From NCBI GenBank assembly GCA_027625915.1, contig JANTQA010000060.1, positions 4,092,001-4,156,000 on the forward strand: a stretch of 64,000 nt of DNA, written 5' to 3'. Below are positions 25,141 to 35,954 of the stretch, one piece after another. A model generated the notes under the pieces. That model saw only the letters and a list, made by a program, of their open reading frames with translations, was not told where the DNA came from and made no database searches. This stretch comes from Anaeramoeba flamelloides (Eukaryota > Metamonada > Anaeramoebidae). How positions within the stretch are numbered: position 1 is the stretch's first letter; each line of letters opens with the position of its first letter. The translations under genes and the position numbers were made by a program.

Positions 25141-26229
25141 TCCGAAAATTTAAAATTTTCATTTCTTTACAAAATAATAAAATGGACTGTTATTATTATT
25201 TAGTTTTTGTTTTATAGTTTTAACTTTTCAACTTAATCATATTTCCAATAGCACAGAAACTCTGCAAGAACTATATATTTGAAAAATGACAGTATATATA
25301 TAAACTCTTTTCCAATAATTTAGCACTACCGTAATTTTAAGTTCTGTGGGAACTCAAATGCAATATTGTAAATAGAAAAAATGGATTAAAAGAATATTTG
25401 TAAAAAAAAAAGACAAAATATTATAAATTTTAGATTTTTTTTTGAGATTTTGATTAAAAATATAAAACAAAGAATATTTATTAATCCCAAAAACATTTCG
25501 AAATTCTTGAAAAAAAACAATATAAATTTCAAACACTTTTTTTTAAAAAAATCTTATTTGACTTATTTTCTGCTTTATCTGAAAGTATATTTTAACGATT
25601 GTCATCAACTTTATATTTAAATCGATTATCAGAAAATTTGTATTTTAATATGAAGCAGAAAGTAAGTGTAGCAAGAGTATTTTGATTATGGAACATTTCC
25701 AATATAAATTTTGAATTTTGATTGTGCTAATGGTTTTTACCAATGATAAATTTTTGAAAAAAAAACCTAAATTTTAAAAACATAACAAGATTTTAAAAAT
25801 TGATATTTTTTAAAAGTTAATGAATGTGTTTTTTAATCATAAAAGTAATCTGAACTGACCATAAAATTCAGATACTCCTTAAAACTCACCAATAATTATA
25901 AAAAAACTATTTTTCGAAATTATGTTTTTAAAATATAAAAAAAATGCATTTTAGCGTATACTTTACTATATCTCTTTTAAGACTTTGATAATTAAATTTA
26001 TAATTTAAAATAAAAATCATTATTAAAAAAAAAAAAACAATCCAAATTTTTAATATTAACTATATAATAATTATAACATGCAAATATTTTGGATATTATT
26101 TCAGGAATATAAAAAAAACATATTGATTTTTAAAAATAACTCAAAAAGAATAAGAATAAATCACATCAACTGGATTTTAAATTTAAGTGTCAAATTAATA
26201 CTAATTTTAACTTCCAAAATGATGTGATT

Positions 26230-26820
26230 TGATACCAATATTCGAAAATATCTGTCTTTTATTGTTTTGATTTGGAAACAATCACCTTGCTACGATATGT
26301 GTTTGGTTTGGAAGAACGAGAAATATAATATTGTTCGAAGTGATATAAGATGATATTGTGGAGTTCGGAAAACAAGGATTAATATCTACTTAGAATAAGA
26401 ACAAGAACATTATTTTGAGACTGGAAGGAAATCCAAAATAAAGAATCATAACTGATGATTTTTGAACAAATTAAATAATGTTAGATGCTATTTATTTTTG
26501 GAACTCATGATCTAACTCTACATAATACAAAAAGAACAAAAAACAAACCAAACAAAAAAAGTAAAAATCAATTCGTTATTTTCCAATGGTACTTTGAAGA
26601 ACTTACCCTTCAAAGAATCCTTTTTCTCTGAATGATGTTATCATAAACATTGAAGTTATATTTTACCTTATCTCTGTTTGGAATTTTAAACCAAGTTTTG
26701 CACTCAATGGAGAAATAAACCAGAACATCCAACTTTGGAATAGTCTCTATCTCCACTTTTATTTCACACTTGTTAAGAAACATCCGAATGTGAACAAACA
26801 TAAAACCCAACATCTATTAT
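26230..26820 (-). repeat. Dispersed repeat shared with 6720-7330, with a possible coding remnant
   Basis: Read on the minus strand it matches 6.7-7.3 kb. The minus frame 26813-26610 is open for 67 codons (MLGFMFVHIRMFLNKCEIKV and on) with a mixed, non-repetitive composition that looks more protein-like than chance frames here. I recognise no domain. It may be a fragment of an element-encoded protein. Confidence 0.45.
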
Positions 26821-27284
26821 GTGTTCTTAAAAGTGATTAATTTTGAACATTACTCTAAAAATTCAAAACTTGACATAGCAAAAGAAAATGTTTTTATTCA
26901 AAAAGTTTTTACCTTAAAATCTGTAATTGTGTTTTAATCGCCCATTGAAAACCATTATAACTGGTCTCTTTACAATTTTTTCAATTTCTGAATAAAAAAA
27001 AAGAGACCAAATGTTAATTTATTTTATAAAAATGAGATTGATTCCTTTCACAGTCAAAACCAAAAAACACTGTTTGATTTTGAGTATTTTTTTTGAAACA
27101 AAGTATTGATAATTCATTCAATTTCCAACCTTTAAGAAATAAATGAAATAATATTTTTCTTTGTTTTCAAATGCTCAAATAATTTGTTAACGTGAATCAA
27201 ATTACTTTAACGATTTCATAAATCCTTGAGAGTAGTGATCTTTTGAGATTTATGAGATTAATAAAAATCTTACAAAAAAAATGC

Positions 27285-27664
27285 TATATATTTTTTTAAA
27301 AACTCAAATTTTTTATTTGTTAAAATTTAAAAGTATGTAATTCTTGATAACTACTGATAAGATTGAGATTAGAATACTAAATAGTTTAGGATTGTATTGT
27401 CTTCATCATGAATAGATTTTGAAAAGTCAAATTTATTTTTAAAATAATTCTTATTATACCTAAATTGAATCAAAAATTAAAAGATCAAAAAATTTTCAAA
27501 ACTTTGCCTAATAAATTAATGATTTACCAAAATCTATTCATGATGAAGACAATACAATCCTAAACTATTTAGTATTCTAATCTCAATCTTATCAGTAGTT
27601 ATCAAGAATTACATACTTTTAAATTTTAACAAATAAAAAATTTGAGTTTTTAAAAAAATATATA
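27285..27664. mobile_element. Foldback element with perfect 137-bp inverted arms
   Basis: 27285-27421 and 27528-27664 are exact reverse complements around a 106-bp centre. No substitutions separate the arms, unlike almost every other repeat here. A diverged single-arm relative at 5620-5770 contains both arm and centre sequence. The foldback therefore arose from an older unit, probably by a recent inverted duplication, or is a very young MITE insertion. Confidence 0.85.
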
Positions 27665-28590
27665 CCATTTTTATTGATCACAACTTTTATATTTTAGAAA
27701 AAAAATATATATTCAAAAAAAAAATCCTGAAATCTCGAAAAAACAACAATTTTTAATTTTTTTTTGCAAACATTTAAAATTTTATATATTTTGAAAGTCT
27801 ATGAACAAAAATAATAGTTATTTTCTTCAAAAAATAAAATAAAAATCAGAAAAAATTGAAAATTTTAGTATTATATAAATCTCAAAATAAATAAAAAAAC
27901 AAAATAATTTTGCAAAATGTAATAATGTCATAATTTTAATCAAAAAAATTAAACTTTTCTTGATACTTTACTTCTTTTTCAAATTTTTAAATATAAATTC
28001 TTATTTTTTCAAGTAGATAATTTAAATTTTATTATAAAAAAACTTTAATCAACTAAATTTGATTTTAGAAATTAGAATTATTAAGTTTGAAAAAAAAAAA
28101 ATCAAAGAAAATTCGACAAAATTTATTAAATTTTCGTATATCTCAAATTTTTATTACATTTTAACTTTTAAAAATTTATTTTAATTTTTTTACTTTATTT
28201 TTAATAAAATAACTCTGGAAATATACAAATTTTTATTTTAGAAATCAAATAATGAGAAACAAATATATATATCCATAAAAAAACCTTTAAAAATATATAT
28301 GATTATTAAAGAAATTACTCAATCACAAAAATGTAAATAAAAAGTTAGATCATTAAATAATTATTGAATATTGATTTCCAGTAGAAAAGTTATTTTTTAG
28401 TCAAATAAAACCTGAAGAAAAAAAGACAAACAAGAACTTGATTAGTTTTTAAAGCTCTATCTTTTTATTCTTTATTTATTTTTTTCTGTATTTTATGATT
28501 TATTTTTATATTATTCCAATTTATTTCAATATTTGTTATCTATTTCTGAATCAATTTTTTGATAAATTTATCCCAAAAAGAAATCAATAG

Positions 28591-29780
28591 TAATCTCTCT
28601 AGACAAGCATAAGAAAAAATTATCCTTATATTGTAAAGATGACAATAAATTAATTTGCACCAAATGTTATGAGACTTGTAGAATTAATAATCATTCAATA
28701 TTGGGTTTAGATGAATATTCAAATGAAATTTCAGAAAAAATCAAAATGATTCTAAATAAAATCCAAAATTTTGAAATCCAAAATCATGAAACAATACAAA
28801 AATCAATTGAATTAAAAAATAAATTCAAAATTGAAATCAAAGAGCTTTCAAATTTAATTGAAAAGCAATCAGATTTAATGATCCAAAAAATCCAAAAATC
28901 AAAAATAAATCATCTCAATTTATTATTGAAAGCTGAAATAATAACTGATACAAAATTTGATAAAATTATGAACAAAAAATCAAGCAAAAACAAGAAGCGA
29001 TAAATGAAACGAAAAAAAATCAAAATTCTGAAAAAATTGGAAAAAGATAAAAATACAATCAAATTTCTTCAGGAATCAAATGAAATAATTGAGAAGGATA
29101 AAGAAGAGAGGGAAAAAGAAAGAAAAAAAGAACAACAGAGAAAAAGAGAAATACAAAGAGAAAAAGAATCAAAAGAGATACATAGATTGAATCACAGGAA
29201 AATTAGAGATCGAAAGAATTTGAAAGGGAAAAAAATATTAGAAGAATTTGATCCAAAAATGAACAGCCCACAAAATCTAATAAAAATAAAAAATGAAAAT
29301 AAAACAGCTTGGAATCCATCACCATTATCAGAAGATTGGGGAAGAATTTGTGGTAAAAAAATATATTCTCGAGGAAAACACCAAATAAAAATCAAAATAG
29401 ACCAATTCCCAAACCCAGAAAATGAAATGAACTATGTCTATTTAGGAGTAATCAAAACCGAAAATAAAAAAAATTTTATCGAAAACGGAAATTACGAAGG
29501 AACATATTTTTTTGAAAGTTTTTGGGATGGAAGAGAAAACGCAAGCCTAAAAGTCAAAAAAGAAAACGGAAAACTGATCGAAGAAAATTACCCAGAAGAA
29601 ATATATTTAAAAAAAAATGACATTTTTGAAATTTTTCTCGATATGGACCAAAAAAAAATCTCATTCAAATTAAATAAAAAAAATCTTGGAGGATGGGAAA
29701 AATTACCCGAAAAAGTAAAGTTTTTTGCCTATTTGAAGAACCTAGAAGGAAAAGAAAAAAACCAAATAACAATAATTTGA
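28591..29780 (+). pseudogene. TRIM-like gene, exon 2: B-box 2, coiled coil, SPRY, with one in-frame stop
   Basis: Open from the acceptor at 28590. The order is a degenerate second B-box (HKKKLSLYCKDDNKLICTKC, with the first zinc Cys replaced and one His unclear), a long Lys/Glu/Ile-rich coiled coil, then a SPRY-like domain (WGRICGKKIYSRGKHQ, YLGVI, SFWDG, LDMDQKKISFKLN, then ITII and TGA). One TAA at 29001-29003 interrupts the coiled coil; the next codon is ATG and the same frame stays open for 258 codons to the end of SPRY. With exon 1 (phase match) the protein would be 221 residues to the stop. TRIM-like proteins are usually ubiquitin or scaffold factors; no RING is seen here. The lone stop in otherwise intact sequence suggests a recent pseudogene, an assembly error, or two products. 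A separate start at 29004 is possible but would lack the zinc finger. Confidence 0.7.
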
Positions 29781-30554
29781 GGAAATGAGGAGGATTTTTA
29801 TTTATTCATGTATTCCCATATATACGCGCGACCCCTCCAGGTCTAAATTTGATCAAAGATCCTTGTAGTCTAAATACCTGGAGTTCCATTACTAGAATTA
29901 AGGTCATTCCAGATGAGAATTGTTCGTTTTTCCAACATGAACTCCTGCTCTTTTGATCCAAAGATCAGAAAAAAAATATTAAACGATTCAAAAGTTCTCA
30001 AATGAAGATGATCCACTCAGCCCACAGAAGATACATTACAGAGGATTCTTTTTGATCAAAAACTTAGAAATGAAGGGGGAACCGTATAATAGGTCCAAAA
30101 GACAAAAGAATATAAAATTTTAAAATCCTTATTTTTTTGATAATTATTTTAGGATATTCTAATTTATTTGTATAATCAAAAAAAAAAAAAAAAGATTTAA
30201 TAAAATTAATACTGATCTATATTTTATATTTTTAAATTTTAATTTTTTAGAAAAAAAGAGAAAGTTAGAAAGAGAGTGAATTAGTTAAAACAAATATTGA
30301 AATATTTAAAAAAGAGAAGTTTACATCACTATTTGATATTAAGTTAGAACTTTTAGTGAAGAATTTAAATATTAAAATGAATTTTCAAAGATCTATAATT
30401 TTGATTTTTAATATGAGATTGAAATTAAAAACAATATGGAAGTAGTTTCTCAACAACTAATATTTCAACCAATAAGCACAATTGAAAATAATCTATAAAG
30501 ATCTCGAATAATTAAATTATGTATGAATAAATGATCAATCAAATCAAAGGGAAA
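29781..30554 (+). other. Downstream flank of the TRIM-like gene
   Basis: No open frame. Contains an imperfect hairpin at about 29837-29885 (CTCCAGGT arm, inverse ACCTGGAG) in a locally GC-richer stretch of about 250 bp after the stop, then plain AT-rich DNA. A 3' untranslated region or an unrecognised repeat are both possible. Confidence 0.4.
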
Positions 30555-32410
30555 ATTATTAAATTTCAAATTTGGTCAAATTTCAATTTTGGTCAAATTT
30601 TTAATTTTAGCTAAAATCTGTTTATTCTGTTTAATATTGTTTAATTAAAGTAATTTTTCGATATTGTAGAAATTTTAACAATATATTTTAAGAAAAATTG
30701 CACAAAAATATCAAAATAAAAAAAATTAAATTTTTTTTAGTATTTTTTATTTATTAAAGACCAGTAACAAGACGATAAAGAAAGAGAGATGTTGAAATAT
30801 AGTTTGTTGGTATAAAGAACGAAAGAGAAAAAAATATTATTATTTATTTTTTTTTTGGACATTTCCACCTATTATATCCCCATTTTTGGCAAATTGAACA
30901 TTTCTTGATTGTAGATTTTCTAATTATCTTGTTTTGACGGGTTTCTCCTAAATCAAACTTACTCATTTGAATTTGTAATTTTGTATTTTTTAATCCTTTT
31001 CTGTATTGCTTGGGTATAATGAAAATAACACCCCTGTATTATGACACTTTTTCCCAAAATTGTTCGGATTGATTTTATTTCAGCAGAACTAAAATCACAG
31101 GTAACAATTTTTGGAAACCATGAGAAATTCTCTTTGAGTTCCATTAGTTTAAATTTAACATAATTCAAACAATAGTTAAATTGATTTGAATCTTCATTTC
31201 GGATTTAAAAATGAATAGTACAATATATGAATTATTGACATAAGAATATGTTATAATAGTGAAAAGAGCTTTTAAGGGGGGGAACAATACAAAAATAGGT
31301 AGAATCAATAAATACTTGATTGTTTTCTAATAAATACAGCAATCCGAAATCTGTATAAAATATTATATTTTTCCTATCCCCTAAGTTTATTTGTCTTATC
31401 CATTTTCTACCATTAGAAGTCAGACAATATTCTTTATTATCTAAAATATCTGAAATTTTTTCATTTTTATTTGCTAACCTCGAATATTATGAACAATTTG
31501 CGAAACTTCTATCAGTGGTAAAATTTTTGCACTTTGGCCACTTAATAATTTTTCTGACACATAAAGTTTAATTTTTTCAGTAATTATTTCAGGTGAATCC
31601 AAAGTATTTCTTGCTAATACTTCAATTTTTGATTTAATTAAAATCTCAGAATGGTTTGTTATTTGGAATCCTTTATTACATTTGTGTTCAAATTCAGAAA
31701 AATTATAAATTTTATTATTCTGAATAAGTCGATGTTATTTCACTGGGCCTGGATTATTTAAATATCTTATGTGCACACATCTATATGATTTGACATTACC
31801 TATATTTTGGTATTATACCACCCCATTTGATAAAATAATTATCAATTTTGTGAAGAACTGGAGGGTTTTTGTTTTTCTTGTAATACAATTTTTTCCATTT
31901 GTATTGTTAACTCGTCCATTTCAAAATTACTATTTATTTTTATAAAAAATGTAATTAATAGATGTAAATAGATTTCACAACTAAATCAAAAAGAAAAAAA
32001 AAATTACTCTAAATTATTTAAGTCCATCTCTAATTAAAGTAAAAAAAAATGTAAAAAAAAAAAAATATTTTTTCTGTATTTTTTGACCAAAAATCAACAA
32101 AAAAATCATAAAAACTTGAAAAACTCTCAAGAATTGTTTGTTTCTCTCCAAAAATATATAAAAAAGTGATTTGACCAAAATTGAAATTTGACCAAATTTG
32201 AAATTTACAGTCAGTTTCACTTTTAAGGCACAAACTTTCAACGAAATTTAAGGCACAAAAAAATCTCAAATTAAGACACAAAATTCAGATTCTAGTAAAA
32301 TAAATTATAAAAATTAAAATTCCAAAAAATTTGCCTTAATTTGAGATTTTTTTTGTGCCTTAAATTTTGTTGAAAGTTTGTGCCTTAAAAGAGAAACTGA
32401 CTGTAATAAT
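30555..32410 (-). mobile_element. MULE-type DNA transposon, degraded, with a MITE in its right end
   Basis: Terminal inverted repeats of about 44 bp bound the element: 30555-30598 on the left, and 32169-32206 plus 32405-32410 on the right, the latter split by an M1 MITE. Between them, on the minus strand, are transposase remnants. The start MDELTIQMEKI is at 31919. A FLYWCH-like zinc-finger stretch follows near 31800-31680. A FIDSTYF block lies near 31315. The MULE core (PKIVTCDFSSAEI, IIQGCYFHYTQAI) is at 31168-30959, and a zinc knuckle CSICQKWGYNRWKCPK near 30900-30855. Several stops and frame changes interrupt it, so it is not autonomous. Net length without the MITE is about 1.66 kb, shorter than typical MULEs. 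Confidence 0.8.
32208..32403. mobile_element. Palindromic MITE family M1, copy 2 (196 bp)
   Basis: Ends CAGTCAGTTTCACTTTTAAG and its inverse, flanked by TA at 32206-32207 and 32404-32405. It is inserted in the right terminal repeat of the MULE: deleting it with one TA restores a sequence whose inverse matches the left MULE end. It is therefore younger than the MULE. Confidence 0.9.
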
Positions 32411-32773
32411 ATACCCAAATCAACCAAACAACAAAAGTATTATAAAATTATTTAGACAATAATCTAATCTTTTGAATTAGAAATTAGAAGTAAAAGACAA
32501 CCTAAACAATTACAATTAACAATTAACAGTTTTTCTATTTATTTTTATTTGAAAGATTGATTGAGTCAAAAAAAAAAAAGATAAAAATAGATTGTTATAC
32601 CTTGACTGCGATAACATCAAAAAGATCGCTTTCCTAAATACCCAAATTCAAGAATTTACAGCATTTGTCTCAATGTATTAATAATAATAATAAGATATTG
32701 AGATTTAAATAGATTTTCAAAGCAATTGAGAAGAAGTATTGATTTGAAAAGAAGGGTTTAAAAATTATTTTTA

Positions 32774-32971
32774 CAGTCAGTTTCACTTTTAAGACACAAA
32801 CTTTCAACGAAATTTAAGGCACAAAAAAATCTCAAATTAAGGCACAAAATTTTGAATTTTTTTTTTTTACATTTTATTTTTACTAGAATTTGAATTTTGT
32901 GCCTTAATTTGAGATTTTTATTGTGCCTTAAATTCCGTTGAAAGTTTGTGCCTTAAAAGTGAAACTGACTG
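32774..32971. mobile_element. Palindromic MITE family M1, copy 3 (198 bp)
   Basis: Same ends as copy 2 and TA on both sides (32772-32773, 32972-32973). Arms are very close to copy 2, differing mostly in the A/T-rich centre, so both are relatively young. Confidence 0.9.
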
Positions 32972-32993
32972 TATAAATAATTTACAAATATGT

Positions 32994-33332
32994 TTAGTTG
33001 TAAAATTGTTTGTTTTGGTTCAAAAAATTGAATTGAAATGTTTTTACAATTTTTTCAAGCAAAAGGTAGATTTCTTCTCTAATCTTCAAAGCAGTTGCTA
33101 ATATATGATTTTGATAGGTATCTGAAGAACTGTTGAAAACAATTCTTACTATTGAATCCAAATTTGAGTGAAAACTCATCATTTGAAAAAACGATGAATT
33201 TTGAAAGTGATTATAAAATAAATGATTAAATAATTTAGAAAATATGGTATAAATATGGTTCAAAATAACGGTACTTTGGCACTTCTTGGAATTTTCTTCT
33301 TCAAAAGTAAGTTTAGTCTCAATTTTCAATTT
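32994..33332 (-). other. Unrecognised open frame of about 110 codons
   Basis: The frame has no ATG at its 5' end and ends with TAA. Composition is mixed (SKKCQSTVILNHIYTIF, SSSDTYQNHILATALKIREE) rather than homopolymeric, which is why it is mentioned. No domain is recognised and no splice partner was found. It could be an exon of an undetected gene, a gene relic, or chance. A plus-strand GTAAGT lies across it, without a convincing plus-strand exon. Confidence 0.2.
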
Positions 33333-34009
33333 CAAATTTTGAAAAATCGGTTAATTTTTAATCTGATTTTTTAACCATATATTTAATTTTTGTAATCAAG
33401 ATAATTGAAATAAAACTCGAATCTAAAGCTTTTAAACCGAAAATTTTCACTTCATTTAGTTCACAAAAATATTAAGATTTTAAAGCAAAACTAAAATTAT
33501 TTATTAATGTAATTGAGATCTACCAAGAGTTAGTGTTCCAGTGAGGAATTGTCTTCAATTTTATTTTTTAAAAATAGGTTGAAATGTCAATCAGCAAAAA
33601 TATCTTCAAGATTGCCTTATTTGACAATAAACAAATTCAATCTCATACTTTTAATCTTCAATAATTCGAATACTTACCAGAATTTTGTTGATATTTCACA
33701 GTTAACGTTAACCTTGGTTGTTGATTAATATTTTTGAATGATTATTCATTTTACAATTCCAATTCCCAATCAATTCTAATCATTCAAAAAACAATAAAAA
33801 ACTAAACAAAACAATCACAAAATACAATAACTCGGTATTTAATCAACACTGATTGTAATTGGTGATTTATTTTTAATTTTTGAGTAATTAATTCTGTACT
33901 GATTAAAAAGAGTATCTTGAAACTTTAAAAATGTGGAAACCAAATCAAAAAAAGCAAATAAGATTGATTTAGTTTTAATCAAAATCAAAATTATTTATTT
34001 TTTATACTT

Positions 34010-34560
34010 TTTACCTTTTCCAAATTTCCCAATTTAAGTTGTTTAGGTTCCTCCTCTTTTTGTTTTTTTAGGTATTTCGGGAGGTCAAAAGCCAGAAAAA
34101 ATCATTATCAGAATTGGTGGACTTGTTTATGACTAACCTAATCAAACTTGTTAATGATCAGATCTAAAACGAATTGAGCTGGACTTATGCAACTGAAGAG
34201 AACTGAATTCAACGAATGCGATCTGGAGCCAACCAAAGTGAACCGAATTGAACTTTCCGTACAATCTGTCGAGCCGTTACCTGGACTGGGTTTTTGCTCT
34301 TGAGTCGGTATCTTGTACTGGGATTTTGCGAAAACAAGATTTGGAAAACTTTCAAAAATTTTAAAAATCAACTCAAAAATTAAAAAAGCAAACAAAACAA
34401 AAAAAAGCAACTCAATTTTGAATAACCAAATCTTTATAGAATCTTAGCACTTTATAGATTCAAACCATCTATAAAGTTCTAAATAACTTAATAAAGTAAC
34501 CTATTTCATTTGATCTATAGTTGTTCAAATATTTAGATCTCTTTATTAAAACAAGAAATT
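34010..34560 (-). repeat. GC-richer dispersed repeat G, copy 1 (about 550 bp)
   Basis: Matches 51568-52128 in inverted orientation over its whole length. The core AGTACAAGATACCGACTC through a TCAATTCGGTTCACTTTGG block is much richer in G+C than its surroundings. The ends are AT-rich (TATAGATTCAA, TTTGATCTATAGTTGTTCAA). This copy carries about 29 bp in the core that the other lacks. Short open frames exist, but the two copies are out of register, so protein coding is unlikely. Confidence 0.75.
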
Positions 34561-34708
34561 ATTGAAAATATTGATCATTTTTTGTAGGTATTTCCTTCCT
34601 ATGAAAAAGATAGATTAATATTTCATAACAAATTAAAATTAAAAAAATATCTTAATGAATTAATTTCAAATCAAACAGTTTGAAACTAATTTCATTAATT
34701 AATAATCC

Positions 34709-34795
34709 TGAAATCGATGATTTTACGCAAAAATTTCTTAAAGGAATTTTTGTAAAAATGCACCTGGAGTGTAATTTACACTTCTTCAATAATAA
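34709..34795 (+). repeat. Short conserved hairpin motif H, copy 1
   Basis: Consists of GATTTTACG, a short A/T hairpin, then the palindrome GTGTAATTTACAC followed by TTCTTC and an A-rich tract. The same order occurs at 50046-50140 and, inverted and more diverged, at 58030-58120. Possibly the end of a transposable element whose remainder is lost. Confidence 0.5.
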
Positions 34796-35954
34796 AAAAA
34801 TTTTAAAAAAATCAAATATTTTTTTAATGTATTAAAAATAGAAAATTATTATTTACATAACTTCTGGTTGTCGATCTTCGAACTCCTTTGGTGATTAAAA
34901 ATTCCACTGGGTTTTACAATTTACCTAGAGCTAAAAATTGGTATTGTGGAATTTTTTTAGATCGAGTTCTTTCAATAACACGTGTTAACTTTTATAAATT
35001 TTGTTTTTCAATCCTTAACTGTTGTTTTCCAAATTTTGTGTTTTTAACTGTTGTTTTTCCTAATTTTTGAATAAAAAGAGTTTGGTGTTTTTAATTGTTG
35101 TAGAAATGAAAACTTTTCAACAGTGTGTTTATTGTTAAAAAGGAAGTCTGTCTTGAGGATAATACTTTCAATCTCCAAGTAATAATTGGAATTTAAAATC
35201 AAAGTTTTCCAATATCGATCTAATCTTATAATTGAATGAAAAAGTGAAAGATCTTGATATAACCCATGAGTGTTGATCGTTTTTAAAGATCTAATTCTAT
35301 CTCATTATGTAAATGGCTAAAAAATGATTGATTTTTAAATAATTTTGTAATTGAGCATATTCTTGTAGAATTTTAATCAGATAAAATATTGACTAATTAA
35401 CTTTTGATTCAAAATGAAATATTGCTTCACTGAAGATTTATATCTCATCCAATAGAGCCAAAAAATAATCAGAAAATTGAACAAACAAAGTTGCCCACTT
35501 ACAAAACATGGTTTGAAGACTATTGACTCAAGGAAAATTGGAAAATTCTTGAAATTTGAGTATCATTTCAATTTCAAAAAACTTTGAAAAATTCAAGATT
35601 TCATTTTTGCTAATTTAGATACCAATAAAAATGTTTTTCAGAAAAGCTCCGTTTCTTTAATCCTTTTGGTTGTTTGTAAATGATCAAACTGAAAGATTTG
35701 TATGTTGTGAATTTTGGTGTTGATTTGTCAAAATTTGGTTGAATTAGATTTCAATTCTGAGGAGATTGGTCTTGAAGGCTGTAGAAAAATACTTTGATAA
35801 CATGATCTATCGTATATATTTTTTGATTTAAAAGTATACAGTTTGTTAAATAATCCTTGCTGACTTCAATTAATATTTTTAATCAACTTTTTATTGTTGT
35901 TTTGGAATTTTTTGGTTTTTAATTGTTGTTTTGAAAATTGTTGAATAGTGTTTT

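Larger units (their letters stand above)
23688..28590 (+). other. Probable 4.9-kb intron of the TRIM-like gene, repeat-filled
   Basis: Donor GTAATT at 23688 and acceptor AATAG at 28590 (or CTCTAG at 28602) join exons in phase 1 either way. The interval holds an M2 MITE, a repeat shared with 6.7-7.3 kb, and a perfect 137-bp inverted repeat; the rest is AT-rich with no exon recognised. The alternative is two gene fragments separated by insertions. The second exon block has no ATG before its zinc finger, which argues that it is fed by an upstream exon. Confidence 0.55.

Noticed and set aside
28690-28740. Start of an independent gene just before the coiled coil at 28.7 kb
   Set aside because: No ATG precedes the zinc-finger residues, and the frame is open upstream to a splice-acceptor-like site, so this is an internal exon rather than a gene start.
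29837-29885. Transcription terminator hairpin after the TRIM-like gene
   Set aside because: An inverted CTCCAGGT/ACCTGGAG pair is present, but eukaryotic Pol II genes do not end at such hairpins, and arms are short with a long loop; kept only as a note on the flank.
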